64,000 nucleotides of DNA from Singulisphaera sp. GP187 (GCF_900129635.1 NZ_FSRB01000001.1:5483501-5547500), one strand, 5' to 3'; positions 33,916 to 43,353 are shown, counted from the first letter of the stretch. The notes: generated by a model from the letters alone, not told the origin. Made by a program: numbers and translations.

Positions 33916-34253
33916 GTCACCAGTCGGTTATAAGTAAAGAGGCGACCCTTCACTGCACTCGGATGAGGAGTAAAGAAGGGTCGGTCGACCGCGATCCTGC
34001 GATCCGGAAAACCCTCGCGTTCCGATTCGAGGGGCCAAGTCGAACGCCCGACTGCGAATTCACTGAGGGGATGGCCGGTGACGAGCAGTCCACCGCCTGC
34101 GATTTCGGTCGAGCGACGTGCTTTCTTTCGACCGGATTCCTCGGTGGAATTGAATGCGAACCGCGCGATTCACGCTCAGGATCCGCCCCTTGGTGTCGAT
34201 GCCGCCGGTCTCGCGGATCGCGACGATTTCGGCGGTTCCTTGGATCCGTTCGA
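33916..34253. other. Intergenic region, nothing recognised
   Basis: 340 bases between the beta-helix gene and the first glycosyltransferase gene, both read leftward. A promoter for the beta-helix gene must lie near 33920-34000, which is locally AT-richer. No repeat or hairpin stood out. Confidence 0.4.
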
Positions 34254-35375
34254 TCAGGCCGACAGCCCTTTGGCCCGAGCCAGTTGTTCATAGAGCGCGG
34301 CGAACCGCGCGATCATCGTGTCGGCGCGGAACTCCGCGTCCACGCGAGCGCGGCCCTCGGCCCCGAGTCGCCGGGCCAGGTCGGGGTCGCGGAGCACCGT
34401 TCGGATCGCCTGCGCCAGGGCGGGCGGGTCGCTCATCGGCACGAGCAGGCCGGTCCGGCCGTTCTCGACCACTTCGGTCGTCCCAGGCGCGGCGGTGGCG
34501 ACGACCGGCTTGGCGAATCGCATCGCCTCGAGCACGACGTTGGGCAGACCCTCGTACAGGCTGGGCAAGACGAGCAAGTCGGCGGCGGCGAGCAGCCGCG
34601 GGACGTCGTTGCGGTGGCCCAGGAAATGGATCGCGTGGTCGTGCCGGTAGGCGATTGCCATCTCCTCGAGCTGGGAGCGAAGCGGGCCGTCGCCGACGAT
34701 CAAGGTTCGCAACTCGGGCATGCCGTAGTGGAGCAGGTCGTGCGCGGCGATCAGGTCGGCGACCCCTTTCTGGGGGGCCAGCCGGCCGGCGAACAGAATC
34801 AAGGGGGCGTCGCCGGCGATGCCGAGCTCCGCGCGAACCGCGGCCGGGTCAACCGCCGGAGGATCCTCATCGGCGATGCCTGATGGGATCATCGCGAGCT
34901 TGTCTTCCGGGATTCCGGCCTTCCGGTAGAACTCGACCACCGCGCGTGAGTTCCCCACGACTCGGTCGGTCCAACTCGCCAGGCGGCGATCGATGTTGAG
35001 TTGCCCGCGCCCTTTCCAAAGATCGACGGCCATCTCGGCCGTGACCACGACCGGGACCCCTGCCCCCCGCGCCGCGATCCGCCCATAGGTGTTCGCCGCG
35101 AAGATCCAGGTCTGCACGACGTCGAACCGCTTGACCTTGAGGAACCGAGTCAACCGCGCCAGGGCCAGCGGATCGAGCTTCATCCGTTTGCCAATCGACG
35201 TGACCGGAATCCCGGCCGCGCGGAGCTCGGCCTCGAGCGGCCCCAGCCGGGTCAGCGCCGCGACCTCGACCCGGAACCGGTCGCGCGGCAGCCCCTGGGC
35301 CAGAATCGCCATCTGCTTCTCCGCCCCCGAGCGATCGAGCGTCGGTATCAGTTGCAATACGTTGAGCACGCGCAA
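34254..35375 (-). CDS. Glycosyltransferase family 4
   Basis: 373 residues from a TTG start. GT-B fold: the N-terminal acceptor half begins RVLNVLQLIPTLDRSGAEKQM (the glycine/Ser-rich acceptor loop), and the donor half contains ILFAGRLAPQKGVADLIAA, then LPSLYEGLPNVVLEAMRFAKPVVAT, the EX7E motif of GT4 enzymes, and a GLLVPMSDPPALAQAI end. It transfers a sugar from an NDP-sugar, probably in surface polysaccharide synthesis. A second GT4 gene lies 128 bases upstream on the same strand (35504-36643); the two may act in one pathway. Confidence 0.9.
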   Translation of the reverse strand: MRVLNVLQLIPTLDRSGAEKQMAILAQGLPRDRFRVEVAALTRLGPLEAELRAAGIPVTSIGKRMKLDPLALARLTRFLKVKRFDVVQTWIFAANTYGRIAARGAGVPVVVTAEMAVDLWKGRGQLNIDRRLASWTDRVVGNSRAVVEFYRKAGIPEDKLAMIPSGIADEDPPAVDPAAVRAELGIAGDAPLILFAGRLAPQKGVADLIAAHDLLHYGMPELRTLIVGDGPLRSQLEEMAIAYRHDHAIHFLGHRNDVPRLLAAADLLVLPSLYEGLPNVVLEAMRFAKPVVATAAPGTTEVVENGRTGLLVPMSDPPALAQAIRTVLRDPDLARRLGAEGRARVDAEFRADTMIARFAALYEQLARAKGLSA

Positions 35376-35388
35376 TTTCCTCTTGGAG

Positions 35389-35405
35389 GGTGGGCATGGC
35401 CCACC
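35389..35405. repeat. GGTGGGC/GCCCACC short palindrome
   Basis: GGTGGGC-ATG-GCCCACC, preceded by GA and followed by AG, just upstream of the GT4 start. The same core occurs at 43358-43374 with ACA as the centre, within a longer inverted repeat. It is a recurrent intergenic motif. Confidence 0.5.
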
Positions 35406-35503
35406 AGATTCACTTTGTTAATGTTGTGTAAGCATGATTTAGTATTTGTCGTCCGACGGCCCGCGAGTGCCGCCACAAAGAGGATCGGCGAACCTGGCAC
35501 CGA

Positions 35504-36643
35504 TCATCCGGAGCGGCCCTTCCCGCTTCGATCGACCAGCCTCTGAAACAGGTCAAGATGCTTGCGGGCGACGGCGGCGATCGAGAATTCCTTGGCGACT
35601 CGGCGGCGGGCGGCCTGCCCCATCCGGGCGGCCCGATCGAACCCGGCCCACTGGTCGAGGATCGCCCGAGCCAGGGCGGCGGGATCGTCGGGCGGGGCGA
35701 GCCGGCCGTGGACCTGGTCCTGGACGAGTTGCTGATTGCCCGGAATCGCCGAGGCGACCAGGGGGATGCCCAGGGCCATTGCTTCCAACAGGGCGATGCT
35801 CATCCCTTCCTCGCGTGAGGGGAGGATGAACAGGTCGGACTCGAGGAGTTGGCCCCTCGGGTTGGCGCTCGCCCCGGCCAGCTCGACCGTGCCCGCCAGC
35901 CCGAGCCGTTCGATCCGTCCCTCAATTGCGGCTCGCTCCGGTCCTTCGCCGATCAGTGTCAGCGTCGCCCGAGGGTGCGTGGCGCGGACCGAGGGCCAGG
36001 CGTCGACCAGGGTATCGAGCCCCTTCTCGGGGGCGAGCCGCCCCACGAAGCGGGCGCGGGGGGCGGACTGCCAGTCGGGCCGCGGCTGCCAAGGGGTGGT
36101 GGGAACCGGTACGCCGTTGGGTAAGGCCTGGATCCGTTCGCCGTCGAAGCCGGCTGCGAGCAGCTCATGGGTGATGGCCTGCGAGATCGAGACGATTGCA
36201 TCGGCTTCACGACAGCGGCGGGCGATCGTCTGCCCGAACCGGCCCCAGGACTGCCAGGCGATGTCGCCGGTTGCCCCGGCCCCTTCGGGTCGGAGGACCA
36301 CCGGGAACCCGTGCCGCCGCCCCTGCTCGACGGTGACGTAAGCATCATGTTTGAGCATCGATACATAGGCGGCGTCGATTGCGTGTTCCGACAGCCAATG
36401 CCCGAGGTTGCGCATGTAGAGCCAGGTCCCGACGAACCGCGCCCGCGACGTCGCCAGCCGGATCACCGTCAAGCGGCCGGCGGGAACGTCGATCTCCTCG
36501 CGCTCGGCCCGTCCTGGCGCGTCCGCGGTGAGCACGGTCACGTCGGCCCCTTCGGCGGCCAGGGCCGGGGCGAGGTAGCTCAACACCTTCTCGGCCCCGC
36601 CGATGTCGGGAGGATAGCGCCGGGTGATCAGGGCCAGTTTCAT
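35504..36643 (-). CDS. Glycosyltransferase family 4
   Basis: 379 residues. Starts MKLALITRRYPPDIGGAEKVLSYLAPALA (acceptor-side loop with GGAE); the donor half has RFVGRLAPEKGLDTLVDAW, ILPSREEGMSIALLEAMALGIPLVAS (EX7E motif) and GRLAPPDDPAALARAIL. No signal peptide or membrane helix, so it is a cytoplasmic or peripheral enzyme. It is read just upstream of the other GT4 gene (34254) and just downstream of hpt (36660), with 16 bases between, suggesting cotranscription. Confidence 0.9.
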   Translation of the reverse strand: MKLALITRRYPPDIGGAEKVLSYLAPALAAEGADVTVLTADAPGRAEREEIDVPAGRLTVIRLATSRARFVGTWLYMRNLGHWLSEHAIDAAYVSMLKHDAYVTVEQGRRHGFPVVLRPEGAGATGDIAWQSWGRFGQTIARRCREADAIVSISQAITHELLAAGFDGERIQALPNGVPVPTTPWQPRPDWQSAPRARFVGRLAPEKGLDTLVDAWPSVRATHPRATLTLIGEGPERAAIEGRIERLGLAGTVELAGASANPRGQLLESDLFILPSREEGMSIALLEAMALGIPLVASAIPGNQQLVQDQVHGRLAPPDDPAALARAILDQWAGFDRAARMGQAARRRVAKEFSIAAVARKHLDLFQRLVDRSGKGRSG

Positions 36644-36659
36644 CGCCGTCGATCGGAGC

Positions 36660-37169
36660 TCAAGGGGTGAGAACGCCTACATAAGGGAGGTGACGATAGT
36701 CGTCATTGTAGTCGAGGCCGTAGCCGATGACGAAGGCGTCGGGGATGGTGAAGCCGCAGTAATCGGGCTCGAGGTGAACTTCCTGGCGGCCGATCTTGCG
36801 GAGCAGGACCGCGGTCCGGACGCTGCGCACCCCGCGCACGCTCATTCGGTCGACGAGGGTCGCCAGAGTGTGGCCGGTGTCGAGAATATCGTCGAGCAGC
36901 AGCACGTCGCGGTCGCTGACCTCGGGCAGGAACGCCTCGTTGACGTTCAAGGCCCCGGCGCTGGTCGTGGCCCCCCGATAGCTGCTGGCCTGCAACAGCG
37001 CCACGCGGTGGGGCAACTCGATCTGGCGGATCAGGTCGGCGAGGAAGATCAGGCTGCCGGTCAGGACGGCCACAATCGTCAGCGGCTTCCCTTGGTAGTC
37101 GGCCTCGATCTGCCGGCCGAGCTCGCGCACCCGGTCCTGAATCTGAGCCTCGGTGATGAGGACGTCCAC
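36660..37169 (-). CDS. hpt: Hypoxanthine phosphoribosyltransferase
   Basis: 169 residues. It converts hypoxanthine or guanine plus PRPP to the nucleotide (purine salvage). The PRPP-binding loop DVLLLDDILDTGHTL is intact; upstream are VLTGSLIFLADLIRQIELPHRV and the flexible-loop SSYRG; downstream KIGRQEVHLEPDYCGFTIPDAFVIGYGLDYND carries the base-binding Lys/Asp region. Length is normal for the bacterial family. Confidence 0.95.
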   Translation of the reverse strand: MDVLITEAQIQDRVRELGRQIEADYQGKPLTIVAVLTGSLIFLADLIRQIELPHRVALLQASSYRGATTSAGALNVNEAFLPEVSDRDVLLLDDILDTGHTLATLVDRMSVRGVRSVRTAVLLRKIGRQEVHLEPDYCGFTIPDAFVIGYGLDYNDDYRHLPYVGVLTP

Positions 37170-37368
37170 GGCGCGCGGATTCCTTCTTTTTTTTGCGTTC
37201 GGTCATTGAAATTGAGACGGACCACCCGTTGCGACCCCATCATGTCCGATCGCCCGGTCTCTTGCCAAGGGGCCGGGTGATGCGTTGTTCTCGCCGTCGC
37301 TCGTTTCCGGGGCGTTCCTGCTTCGCGATGACCGGACCGCCCGAGTCGTCGAGCTCATGCGGCGCGGG

Positions 37369-39837
37369 TCATTGAGTCCGATAGGGCTTCTTTTCCTTGT
37401 AGAGTTGAATCCGCTCCCTGCTTCTTTCCTGGTCCTTGGGGTCGGTGTAGAGCCTGTTCGCCTTTTCCTGCCATTCGACGGCCTTCTCGAAGTCACCAGA
37501 CTCGGCGTAGGCGGCCGCAAGCGTGTCGAGGTAATCGGCTTCCTTGCCGTCGCTCAGGTCGCAAGCACGGGTGGCGGATTCCACGGCCTTCGCCCCGTCT
37601 CGGATCTTCGCGTCGGGACATGTGGCCCACAACCAAGCCCGGGAGTTGTACGCGATTGCGTCTTCGGGGTTGAGTCGGATCGCCTCGTTGTAGTCGGCGA
37701 TGGCCTTCTCGTAATCCTTTGCGTGGTTCCACACAGTGCCCCGATTGAGGTACGCCCTGGCGGCTTTGGGGTCGAGGTGGATCGCCTGGGTGTAGTCGGC
37801 GATGGCCTTTTCCTTGTCCTTCTTGATTTGCCAGACGATCCCCCGACTGAGGTAAGCGAATGCGTCCTGGGGATCGAGGCGAATGCTTTCGTCATAGTCG
37901 GCAATCGCCTTGTCGTATTCTTGCTTGTGGTGTAAGGCGATTCCCCGATTGTAGTAAGCAAGGGCACGTTGGGGGTCGAGTCGCATTGCCGCGTTGTAGT
38001 CGGCAATGGCCTTGTCATAGTCCTTCTTCTCGCTCCAGGCGTTGCCGCGGTAGATGTAAGCCGACGTGTCCTGAGGATTGAGCCGGATGGCCTCGTTGAA
38101 GTCGGCGATCGCCTTGTCGTATTCCTGCTTTTCGAACCAGGCATCGCCCCGATTTTTGTAAGTTGATATGTTCTTGAGATCAAGCTTAATGGCTTCGCTG
38201 TAGTCGGTGATGGCCTTGTCGAGATCCTTCTTTTCGCTCCAGGCATAGCCTCGATAAAAGTAAGCCAACGCGTAATTGGGATCGAGTCGGATGACCTCGT
38301 TGTAGTCGGCGATGGCCTTGTCTTGGTCGTTCTTTTCGCTCCAGGCATAGCCTCGCTTTAAGTAACCCCAGGGATTTTGGGGATCGAGGCGGATGGCCTC
38401 GTTGAAGTCGGCGATGGCCTTGTCGTATTCCTGCTTTTCGATCCAGGCATAGCCCCGATTTGGGTACGTCGACATGTTTTGGGGATCAAGCCGGATGGCC
38501 TCGCTGTAGTCGGCGATGGCCTTGTCTTGGTCGTTCTTTTCGCTCCAGGCATAGCCTCGATTAAAGTAAGCCAACGCGTTCTGGGGATCGAGTCGGATCG
38601 CCTCGGTGTAGTCGGCGATGGCCTTGTCTTGGTCGTTCTTTTGGCTCCAGGCATAGCCCCGCTTGAAGTAAGCCGAGGACGTTTGGGGATCGAGTCGGAT
38701 GGCCTCGTTCTCGTCAGCGATGGCCTTGTCGTATTCCTGCTTTTCGCTCCAGGCGTGGCCCCGATTGAGGTACGCCCAGACATTTTCGGGATCGAGTCGG
38801 ATGGTCTCGTTGTAGTCGGCGATGGCCTTGTCGTGGTCCTCCTTGTCGCCCCAGATCCCGGCGCGATGGAGGTAGGTCCAGGCGTCATTGGGATCGAGTC
38901 GGATCGCCTCGGTGTAATCGGCAACGGCTTTATCGAGTTCCTTCTTTTCGCTCCAGGCGTGCCCTCGTTTAAAGTAAACTGATGCCTCCTTGGGATCGAG
39001 TCGGATGACCTCGCTGTAGTCGGCGATGGCCTTGTCGTGATCCTTCTTTTGGTCCCATGCGTGGCCCCGATTCAAGTAACTTAATGAATCCATGGGGTCG
39101 AGTCGGATGGCCTCGCTGTAGTCGGCGATCGCCTTGTCGAGGTCCGGCTTTTGGGTCCAGGCGTAGCCTCGATTGGCGTACGCCGACGCGTCATTGGGAT
39201 CGAGTCGGATGGCCTCGTTGAAGTCGGTGATCGCCTTGTCGAAGTCGTTCTTTTGGCTCCAGGCATGGCCCCGATTGACGTATGCCATCGCGTCCTTGGG
39301 ATCGAGGCGGATGGTCTCGTCGTAGTCGGCGATGGCCTTGTCGTATTCTTCCTTTTCGCTCCAGACATAGCCTCGATTATGGTAAGCCGAGGTATATGCG
39401 GGATCGAGTCGGATCGCCTCAGTGTAATCGGCGATGGCCTTGTCGTATTCCTTCCGTTCACTCCAGGCATAGCCGCGATTGAAATAGGCGGAGGCATCGT
39501 TGGGGTTGAGTCGGATCGCCTCGTCGTACTCCGCGATGTCATCCTCCCCCGCCGTCAGCAAAACCAGTCCGATGAGGTTGCGCAAGCCAAATTGAATGAG
39601 AGGGGGGAATGGGTGGGTGGGCTCCGCCCGATCGCCTTGAGAAGGTTCTTGGTCGGTTGCGGAACGGGTCAGGCTGGCGGTTTGACCGTCGTCGTCCACG
39701 ACCTGGTTCACAACGCTGAGGATCGTCCCGACCGGGGGCAAGACGTGTCTGGCGCTCGCGGGGTCTTTCGTCTCGGCGTTTGCCAAGCCGACGATGGCGA
39801 GCTGAGCGATCCCGATCCAGAGCAGCGAAGTCTTCAT
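37369..39837 (-). CDS. Exported TPR protein with 19 uniform repeats
   Basis: 822 residues from ATG 39837 (GAGG upstream); the open frame continues to 40050 but the signal peptide MKTSLLWIGIAQLAIVGLANA fixes the start. After a linker of about 75 residues come 19 consecutive 34-residue units of consensus YDKAIADYNEAIRLDPNDA.AYFNRGYAWSEKKE, then a degenerate C-terminal part (AWLWATCPDAKIRDGAKAVE, LDTLAAAYAESGDFEKAVEWQ). TPRs form a superhelical binding surface for protein partners in the periplasm or at the surface. No enzyme domain. It reads away from the terminator at 39990. Confidence 0.88.
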   Translation of the reverse strand: MKTSLLWIGIAQLAIVGLANAETKDPASARHVLPPVGTILSVVNQVVDDDGQTASLTRSATDQEPSQGDRAEPTHPFPPLIQFGLRNLIGLVLLTAGEDDIAEYDEAIRLNPNDASAYFNRGYAWSERKEYDKAIADYTEAIRLDPAYTSAYHNRGYVWSEKEEYDKAIADYDETIRLDPKDAMAYVNRGHAWSQKNDFDKAITDFNEAIRLDPNDASAYANRGYAWTQKPDLDKAIADYSEAIRLDPMDSLSYLNRGHAWDQKKDHDKAIADYSEVIRLDPKEASVYFKRGHAWSEKKELDKAVADYTEAIRLDPNDAWTYLHRAGIWGDKEDHDKAIADYNETIRLDPENVWAYLNRGHAWSEKQEYDKAIADENEAIRLDPQTSSAYFKRGYAWSQKNDQDKAIADYTEAIRLDPQNALAYFNRGYAWSEKNDQDKAIADYSEAIRLDPQNMSTYPNRGYAWIEKQEYDKAIADFNEAIRLDPQNPWGYLKRGYAWSEKNDQDKAIADYNEVIRLDPNYALAYFYRGYAWSEKKDLDKAITDYSEAIKLDLKNISTYKNRGDAWFEKQEYDKAIADFNEAIRLNPQDTSAYIYRGNAWSEKKDYDKAIADYNAAMRLDPQRALAYYNRGIALHHKQEYDKAIADYDESIRLDPQDAFAYLSRGIVWQIKKDKEKAIADYTQAIHLDPKAARAYLNRGTVWNHAKDYEKAIADYNEAIRLNPEDAIAYNSRAWLWATCPDAKIRDGAKAVESATRACDLSDGKEADYLDTLAAAYAESGDFEKAVEWQEKANRLYTDPKDQERSRERIQLYKEKKPYRTQ
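37612..39549 (-). repeat. In-frame tandem array: 19 units of 102 bp
   Basis: The TPR-coding section is exactly 1938 bp, 19 x 102, with no spacing irregularity. Neighbouring units keep long identical runs at the DNA level, such as TCGTTGTAGTCGGCGATGGC and GGCGATGGCCTTGTC on the plus strand. This points to recent unit duplication or gene conversion. Confidence 0.85.
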
Positions 39838-39989
39838 GGACGCCTCGCATCGGTAGGAAATTTCTTGAAATGTCCTTGGCGAATATAAAGGATCGCGAGC
39901 TTGGAGACCAAAAGGATTCCTGGTCCAAGCGGACTTTCGGATTTCGTGACGGGAGGGTCGCGCTGAGGGGGCCGCTTTCGAAATGAAAA

Positions 39990-40055
39990 CAGGAGTGCCC
40001 CACCGATCCGTCTCATCCGCGTGGGCGGATGAGTCAGGTCGGCGGGGCACTCCTG
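39990..40055 (-). terminator. Large hairpin after the PEP-CTERM gene
   Basis: CAGGAGTGCCCC at 39990 pairs with GGGGCACTCCTG at 40044-40055, and an inner perfect stem CTCATCCGC-GTGG-GCGGATGAG tops it. It lies about 85 bases beyond the PEP-CTERM stop and upstream of the TPR gene, both read leftward, so it probably ends the PEP-CTERM transcript. Confidence 0.65.
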
Positions 40056-40137
40056 CATGTCTTCGAGAGTTCAGGCGAAGGGCGTCGTGTCGGCTTTCGC
40101 CGGTGAGTCGCGGACGACTCGGGAGCGATGGGTCAGG

Positions 40138-40788
40138 TCAAGCGGGGCAGAGCTTCGACGACCGTCGCAGTCCCCGGGCGCGAACCAGGCCGAAGCCGGC
40201 CAGGGCCGACCAGACGAGGACCGACATTGGCTCGGGGATGTTCACCGATCCGTGGTCGGGCGGGGGGGGGACGGGGTCCGGCGTCTTGGCGAGGGCGGTG
40301 AGGGTCCTGCCACTGAGCGATCCCGGACTGGTAATTTCCAGGGCCGGCGGCGTGCTCAGGGCGTCGTTGATGTTCAGCGAAAAATGGAGCAGGTTGTTGG
40401 CCGCGAGGCCGCCGTTGAAGAAGACGAGGCCGAACTTCTGGTCGGTCGCGTCCTGGGGATTGTTGTTGAGGGCGACCACGAGGTGGTCCTTGTCGAAGCC
40501 GAACGAGTCGGATTCGATCGTGAGCGGGCTCCCCTGCGAGCCGTCCGGCAGCGTGGGAGGCACGATTCCGCCCGCCGGAACCACCTTCGCTTCAAGCTGA
40601 GGAAGCGACACACCCGAATTGACGTGGTTAACATCCGGTCCAGGATCAGGAAGACCTCCGGGGATCGTCAGCGAATAGGTCGCCGTCTTTGTTGAATTAA
40701 TTCCGTCGGCCTGGACCGAAGTGGGCCGAACGGCCATGGTCAGGACGACCGTGAACACGGCCTGAATGGTGAGGCATCGCCGCATCAC
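40138..40788 (-). CDS. PEP-CTERM sorting-domain protein
   Basis: 216 residues. An N-terminal signal peptide (MMRRCLTIQAVFTVVLTMAVRPTSVQA) and a C-terminal PEP-CTERM tripartite signal: the motif IPEP, a hydrophobic helix MSVLVWSALAGFGLV and a basic tail RARGLRRSS. Such proteins are cut and anchored by an exosortase and often end up in the extracellular matrix. The middle (about 30-180) is a beta-rich region with no family I can name (TYSLTIPGG, KDHLVVALNNNPQDATDQKFGLVFFNGGLA). No exosortase gene is in this window. Confidence 0.82.
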   Translation of the reverse strand: MMRRCLTIQAVFTVVLTMAVRPTSVQADGINSTKTATYSLTIPGGLPDPGPDVNHVNSGVSLPQLEAKVVPAGGIVPPTLPDGSQGSPLTIESDSFGFDKDHLVVALNNNPQDATDQKFGLVFFNGGLAANNLLHFSLNINDALSTPPALEITSPGSLSGRTLTALAKTPDPVPPPPDHGSVNIPEPMSVLVWSALAGFGLVRARGLRRSSKLCPA

Positions 40789-41358
40789 GACAAGGTTCCT
40801 CCCTGAACGGAGACTACTATCCTAGAAAAGGTTGCGCTAATCCCGGACCCATCGTTCACGCCAACCGGCCGGGCCGGAGGGGAACGGATGACCTCCCGTG
40901 CCTTCGATGCCAATCGTTGTGTTCCACACAACGCCGACCAGGCGGCTTGGAAGGGGGATCAATGACCCGAGATCCCTGGCCATTCTTGAAGGAAGATCCA
41001 GGTTGCGAACACACACGACTGACTTTGGGATCCGGAGACCAACGGGCGGATTGTGTTTCTAATCCGCAAATCGGTCAAGATCGGTTTCTTGGGTTTCATT
41101 CCCCTCGGGAACCCAACCTCTTTCGCCGACACTTGAAACGTTTTCGACGTATTTTGTGAGTGACGACTCCGTCACGCGTGTTTCGGCCGCGCCGAAGCGC
41201 GAAAGCATGGGGCCGGGTGGCCGCCGGGAACCGGAACCGTCGAGGACGTTTCTCAGCCAACCCAGCGCAGGCCATGATCTTTTGGTTCTTCCCAAATCGT
41301 GAGCGGAATGATCGAATAGAATCAGGACGCTGAGCGTCTGTTCTCGCAGGTGAGCGAA
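40789..41358. other. Intergenic region upstream of the ECF sigma gene
   Basis: 570 bases between divergent genes; it should hold both promoters. No strong -35/-10 pair or hairpin was recognised, and the open frames are not protein-like. A GTG-rich segment at 41345-41361 is the ribosome site of the sigma gene. Confidence 0.4.
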
Positions 41359-41949
41359 ATGCCCAAGGCGGTCACCGGCGTGTTGACGCCCGATGAGATT
41401 TTGATTGATCGGACCCGTCGAGGGGATCGCTCCGCCTGCGAGGAGCTCTTCTTTCGACACCGTGGGGTGGCCTACAGCGTGGCCTACCGCTTGCTAGGAC
41501 ATGAACAAGATGCCCAGGACGCGGTTCAAGATGGTTTTCTGAAGGCGGTTACGCATCTGCAAGCGTTCGACGGACGAAGCACGTTCCGAACCTGGCTCGT
41601 CAAAATCGTTCATAACGCGGCCCTCGACCTGGGACGAAAACGGAAGCGACGGCCGACCCTGAACCTGGTCGATGAGGAAAACCAGGGGACCGATCCCGCC
41701 TGCAACCACGACCCGGCCCAGGGCTTGCACCAACAAGACCTCCATCGCCTCCTCACCGCGGCCCTCGACCGACTGTCTCCCGCGATCCGATCCACCTTCG
41801 TGCTGTTCGCCGACGCTGGTTTGAGCTATAAAGAAATTGCCGAAGTGCAGGAAATCCCGATCGGAACGGTCATGAGCCGCCTGCACCATGCCCGAAACAA
41901 ACTGCAGTCGTATCTGAACCTCGACGCAATTGATGGGAACGACATCTAG
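41359..41949 (+). CDS. ECF RNA polymerase sigma factor
   Basis: 196 residues from ATG 41359 (CAGGTGAG upstream; GTG 41350 is an alternative). Region 2: EELFFRHRGVAYSVAYRLLGHEQDAQDAVQDGFLKAVTHLQAFDGRSTFRTWLVKIVHNAALD, which binds the -10 element; region 4: LSPAIRSTFVLFADAGLSYKEIAEVQEIPIGTVMSRLHHARNKLQSYL, a complete helix-turn-helix for the -35 element. It is followed at 42028 by an anti-sigma factor with a zinc-type motif and at 42660 by an exported protein, forming one operon. The external signal is unknown. Confidence 0.93.
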   Translation: MPKAVTGVLTPDEILIDRTRRGDRSACEELFFRHRGVAYSVAYRLLGHEQDAQDAVQDGFLKAVTHLQAFDGRSTFRTWLVKIVHNAALDLGRKRKRRPTLNLVDEENQGTDPACNHDPAQGLHQQDLHRLLTAALDRLSPAIRSTFVLFADAGLSYKEIAEVQEIPIGTVMSRLHHARNKLQSYLNLDAIDGNDI

Positions 41950-42027
41950 AAGGGAATTCAAACCCCGAGAATGAGAACGGAACGCATTAAAACTCTACGG
42001 TCCGCAATCAATTCGGGGAGGTGTGCC

Positions 42028-42663
42028 ATGCGTTGTGCGGATGTGATTCACGAACTGGCGGCGCCGACCGGGGGCCTCGAGCAGGCGGTCCTGTCCGAAC
42101 ACCTTGAGAACTGCCCGAGTTGTGCGCGCTGGGTGGAGCGGAATGCCCGTCTCGGCCAGATCTGGGACGCGACCCGTGCCCCTGAGCTGTCGGCGGTCGC
42201 CTGGGATCGGATCTGGGCGAATGTGTCCGAGTCGCTCGACCAGCCGCGGGTGACGGTCCCGGCCCCGTCGGCTCCGGTAATTTTCCGCTCTTGGCGTCGC
42301 TCGGCGGTGGTCGTCTTCGCGCTGGCCCAGGCCGCCGCGATCCTGGCCGGGCTCGGGCTTGCCTGGCACCACGCACCGTCACCGTTACGATCTCCGACGC
42401 CTTCGCAACCTCGGTCGGTGGCGGTCGCCCCGACTCCGGTTGTTCCTGTCTCTGTCCCTGCTCCTGATCCCGGGACCGATCCCGCCCTGGTCGCGGCCCT
42501 GGATGTCAGCGACATGGTTTTCAACCTCCCGTCGACCGGGACCTCAGTGATCTCGCTCGACGACAAGACCTTGCGCAACCTGGCCTTGAATGGGAATCCG
42601 TACGAGGTGGATCCCTTGTTTAATGGGTTCAACGACCTGGAATCGCAGGCGGGATTGCAATGA
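42028..42663 (+). CDS. Anti-sigma factor, zinc-finger type, membrane-anchored
   Basis: 211 residues from ATG 42028 with GGGGAGG upstream. The N-terminal part carries the anti-sigma zinc motif HLENCPSCARW (HxxxCxxC) at about residues 30-40, then one transmembrane helix VVVFALAQAAAILAGLGLAW (about 95-115) and a Pro-rich exported region ending VFNLPSTGTSVISLDDKTLRNLALNGNPYEVDPLF. It should hold the upstream sigma factor at the inner membrane until a signal releases it. Its end overlaps the next gene's start by four bases. Confidence 0.88.
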   Translation: MRCADVIHELAAPTGGLEQAVLSEHLENCPSCARWVERNARLGQIWDATRAPELSAVAWDRIWANVSESLDQPRVTVPAPSAPVIFRSWRRSAVVVFALAQAAAILAGLGLAWHHAPSPLRSPTPSQPRSVAVAPTPVVPVSVPAPDPGTDPALVAALDVSDMVFNLPSTGTSVISLDDKTLRNLALNGNPYEVDPLFNGFNDLESQAGLQ

Positions 42664-43145
42664 CGATCCGGGCGCGACCCGGGCCGAGGGCCCGTGTGGG
42701 AGCGGTCGCTTGGGTTCTGGCCGCCTTGGTGTTCCTCCCCGGGAATGAGGCTCGGCCTCAGGATAGCCAGTCTGCGCGCCAGGTGACGGTGTTCGGGATC
42801 GTGGCGGTGCCCAACAAGAACATGATCGACCCCAAGCTCAAGGCGATTGCGCCTCAGCTTCGCCGGCTGCTCCCCAATCACGGCTTCAAGCTGCTCGATG
42901 TGCAGAGCAAGCGGCTCACGGCAGGCCAGACCGTCAGTTGCGACCTCGGCGGCGGGGCGGCGGCCGCGACCACCCTGATGATGCCGCTCGACGACAACGG
43001 CAAGGTTCAGCTCCGCTGCGAGATCCTCCAAAACGAGGTCCCCCAGGTGGGCACCCTGGTGTCGACCCCTCCCAACCAACTCTTCTTCTGCGACAAGGCA
43101 CGGCCCGACGGCTCGCGCATTTTGATCGGCATCGGCGCTCGCTAA
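42660..43145 (+). CDS. Secreted hypothetical protein of the sigma operon
   Basis: 161 residues, ATGA overlap with the anti-sigma gene. Signal peptide RARVGAVAWVLAALVFLPGNEARPQ. The mature part (VTVFGIVAVPNKNMIDPKLKAIAPQLRRLLPNHGFKLLDVQSKRLTAGQTVSCDLGGG...) is a small beta-rich domain with two or three cysteines and no family that I recognise. Its strict coupling to a sigma/anti-sigma pair suggests a role in sensing or in the periplasmic response. Confidence 0.65.
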   Translation: MTIRARPGPRARVGAVAWVLAALVFLPGNEARPQDSQSARQVTVFGIVAVPNKNMIDPKLKAIAPQLRRLLPNHGFKLLDVQSKRLTAGQTVSCDLGGGAAAATTLMMPLDDNGKVQLRCEILQNEVPQVGTLVSTPPNQLFFCDKARPDGSRILIGIGAR

Positions 43146-43353
43146 GCCGGGTTCACGCGCCGAGCTTCTCGCGTCCGAAGACGCTGAGGAACGCCGTTGC
43201 CGAGAAGCGTCGTCGCCTTGCAAAACGGCCTTAGATCGTTAAAATAGGGCTCTTTTGGTCGACGGACTCACGTTTGCGGGGTTGAACGACCAACGGACTG
43301 TTTGCGCCGGGCTCTCCCCCTTTGTAGAGAGTCAGAAAGTGATCGTCGGTCTT

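Noticed and set aside
37612..39549. Regular repeats that could suggest a CRISPR array
   Set aside because: The 102-bp periodicity is in frame and encodes TPR helices; no short repeat-spacer pattern.
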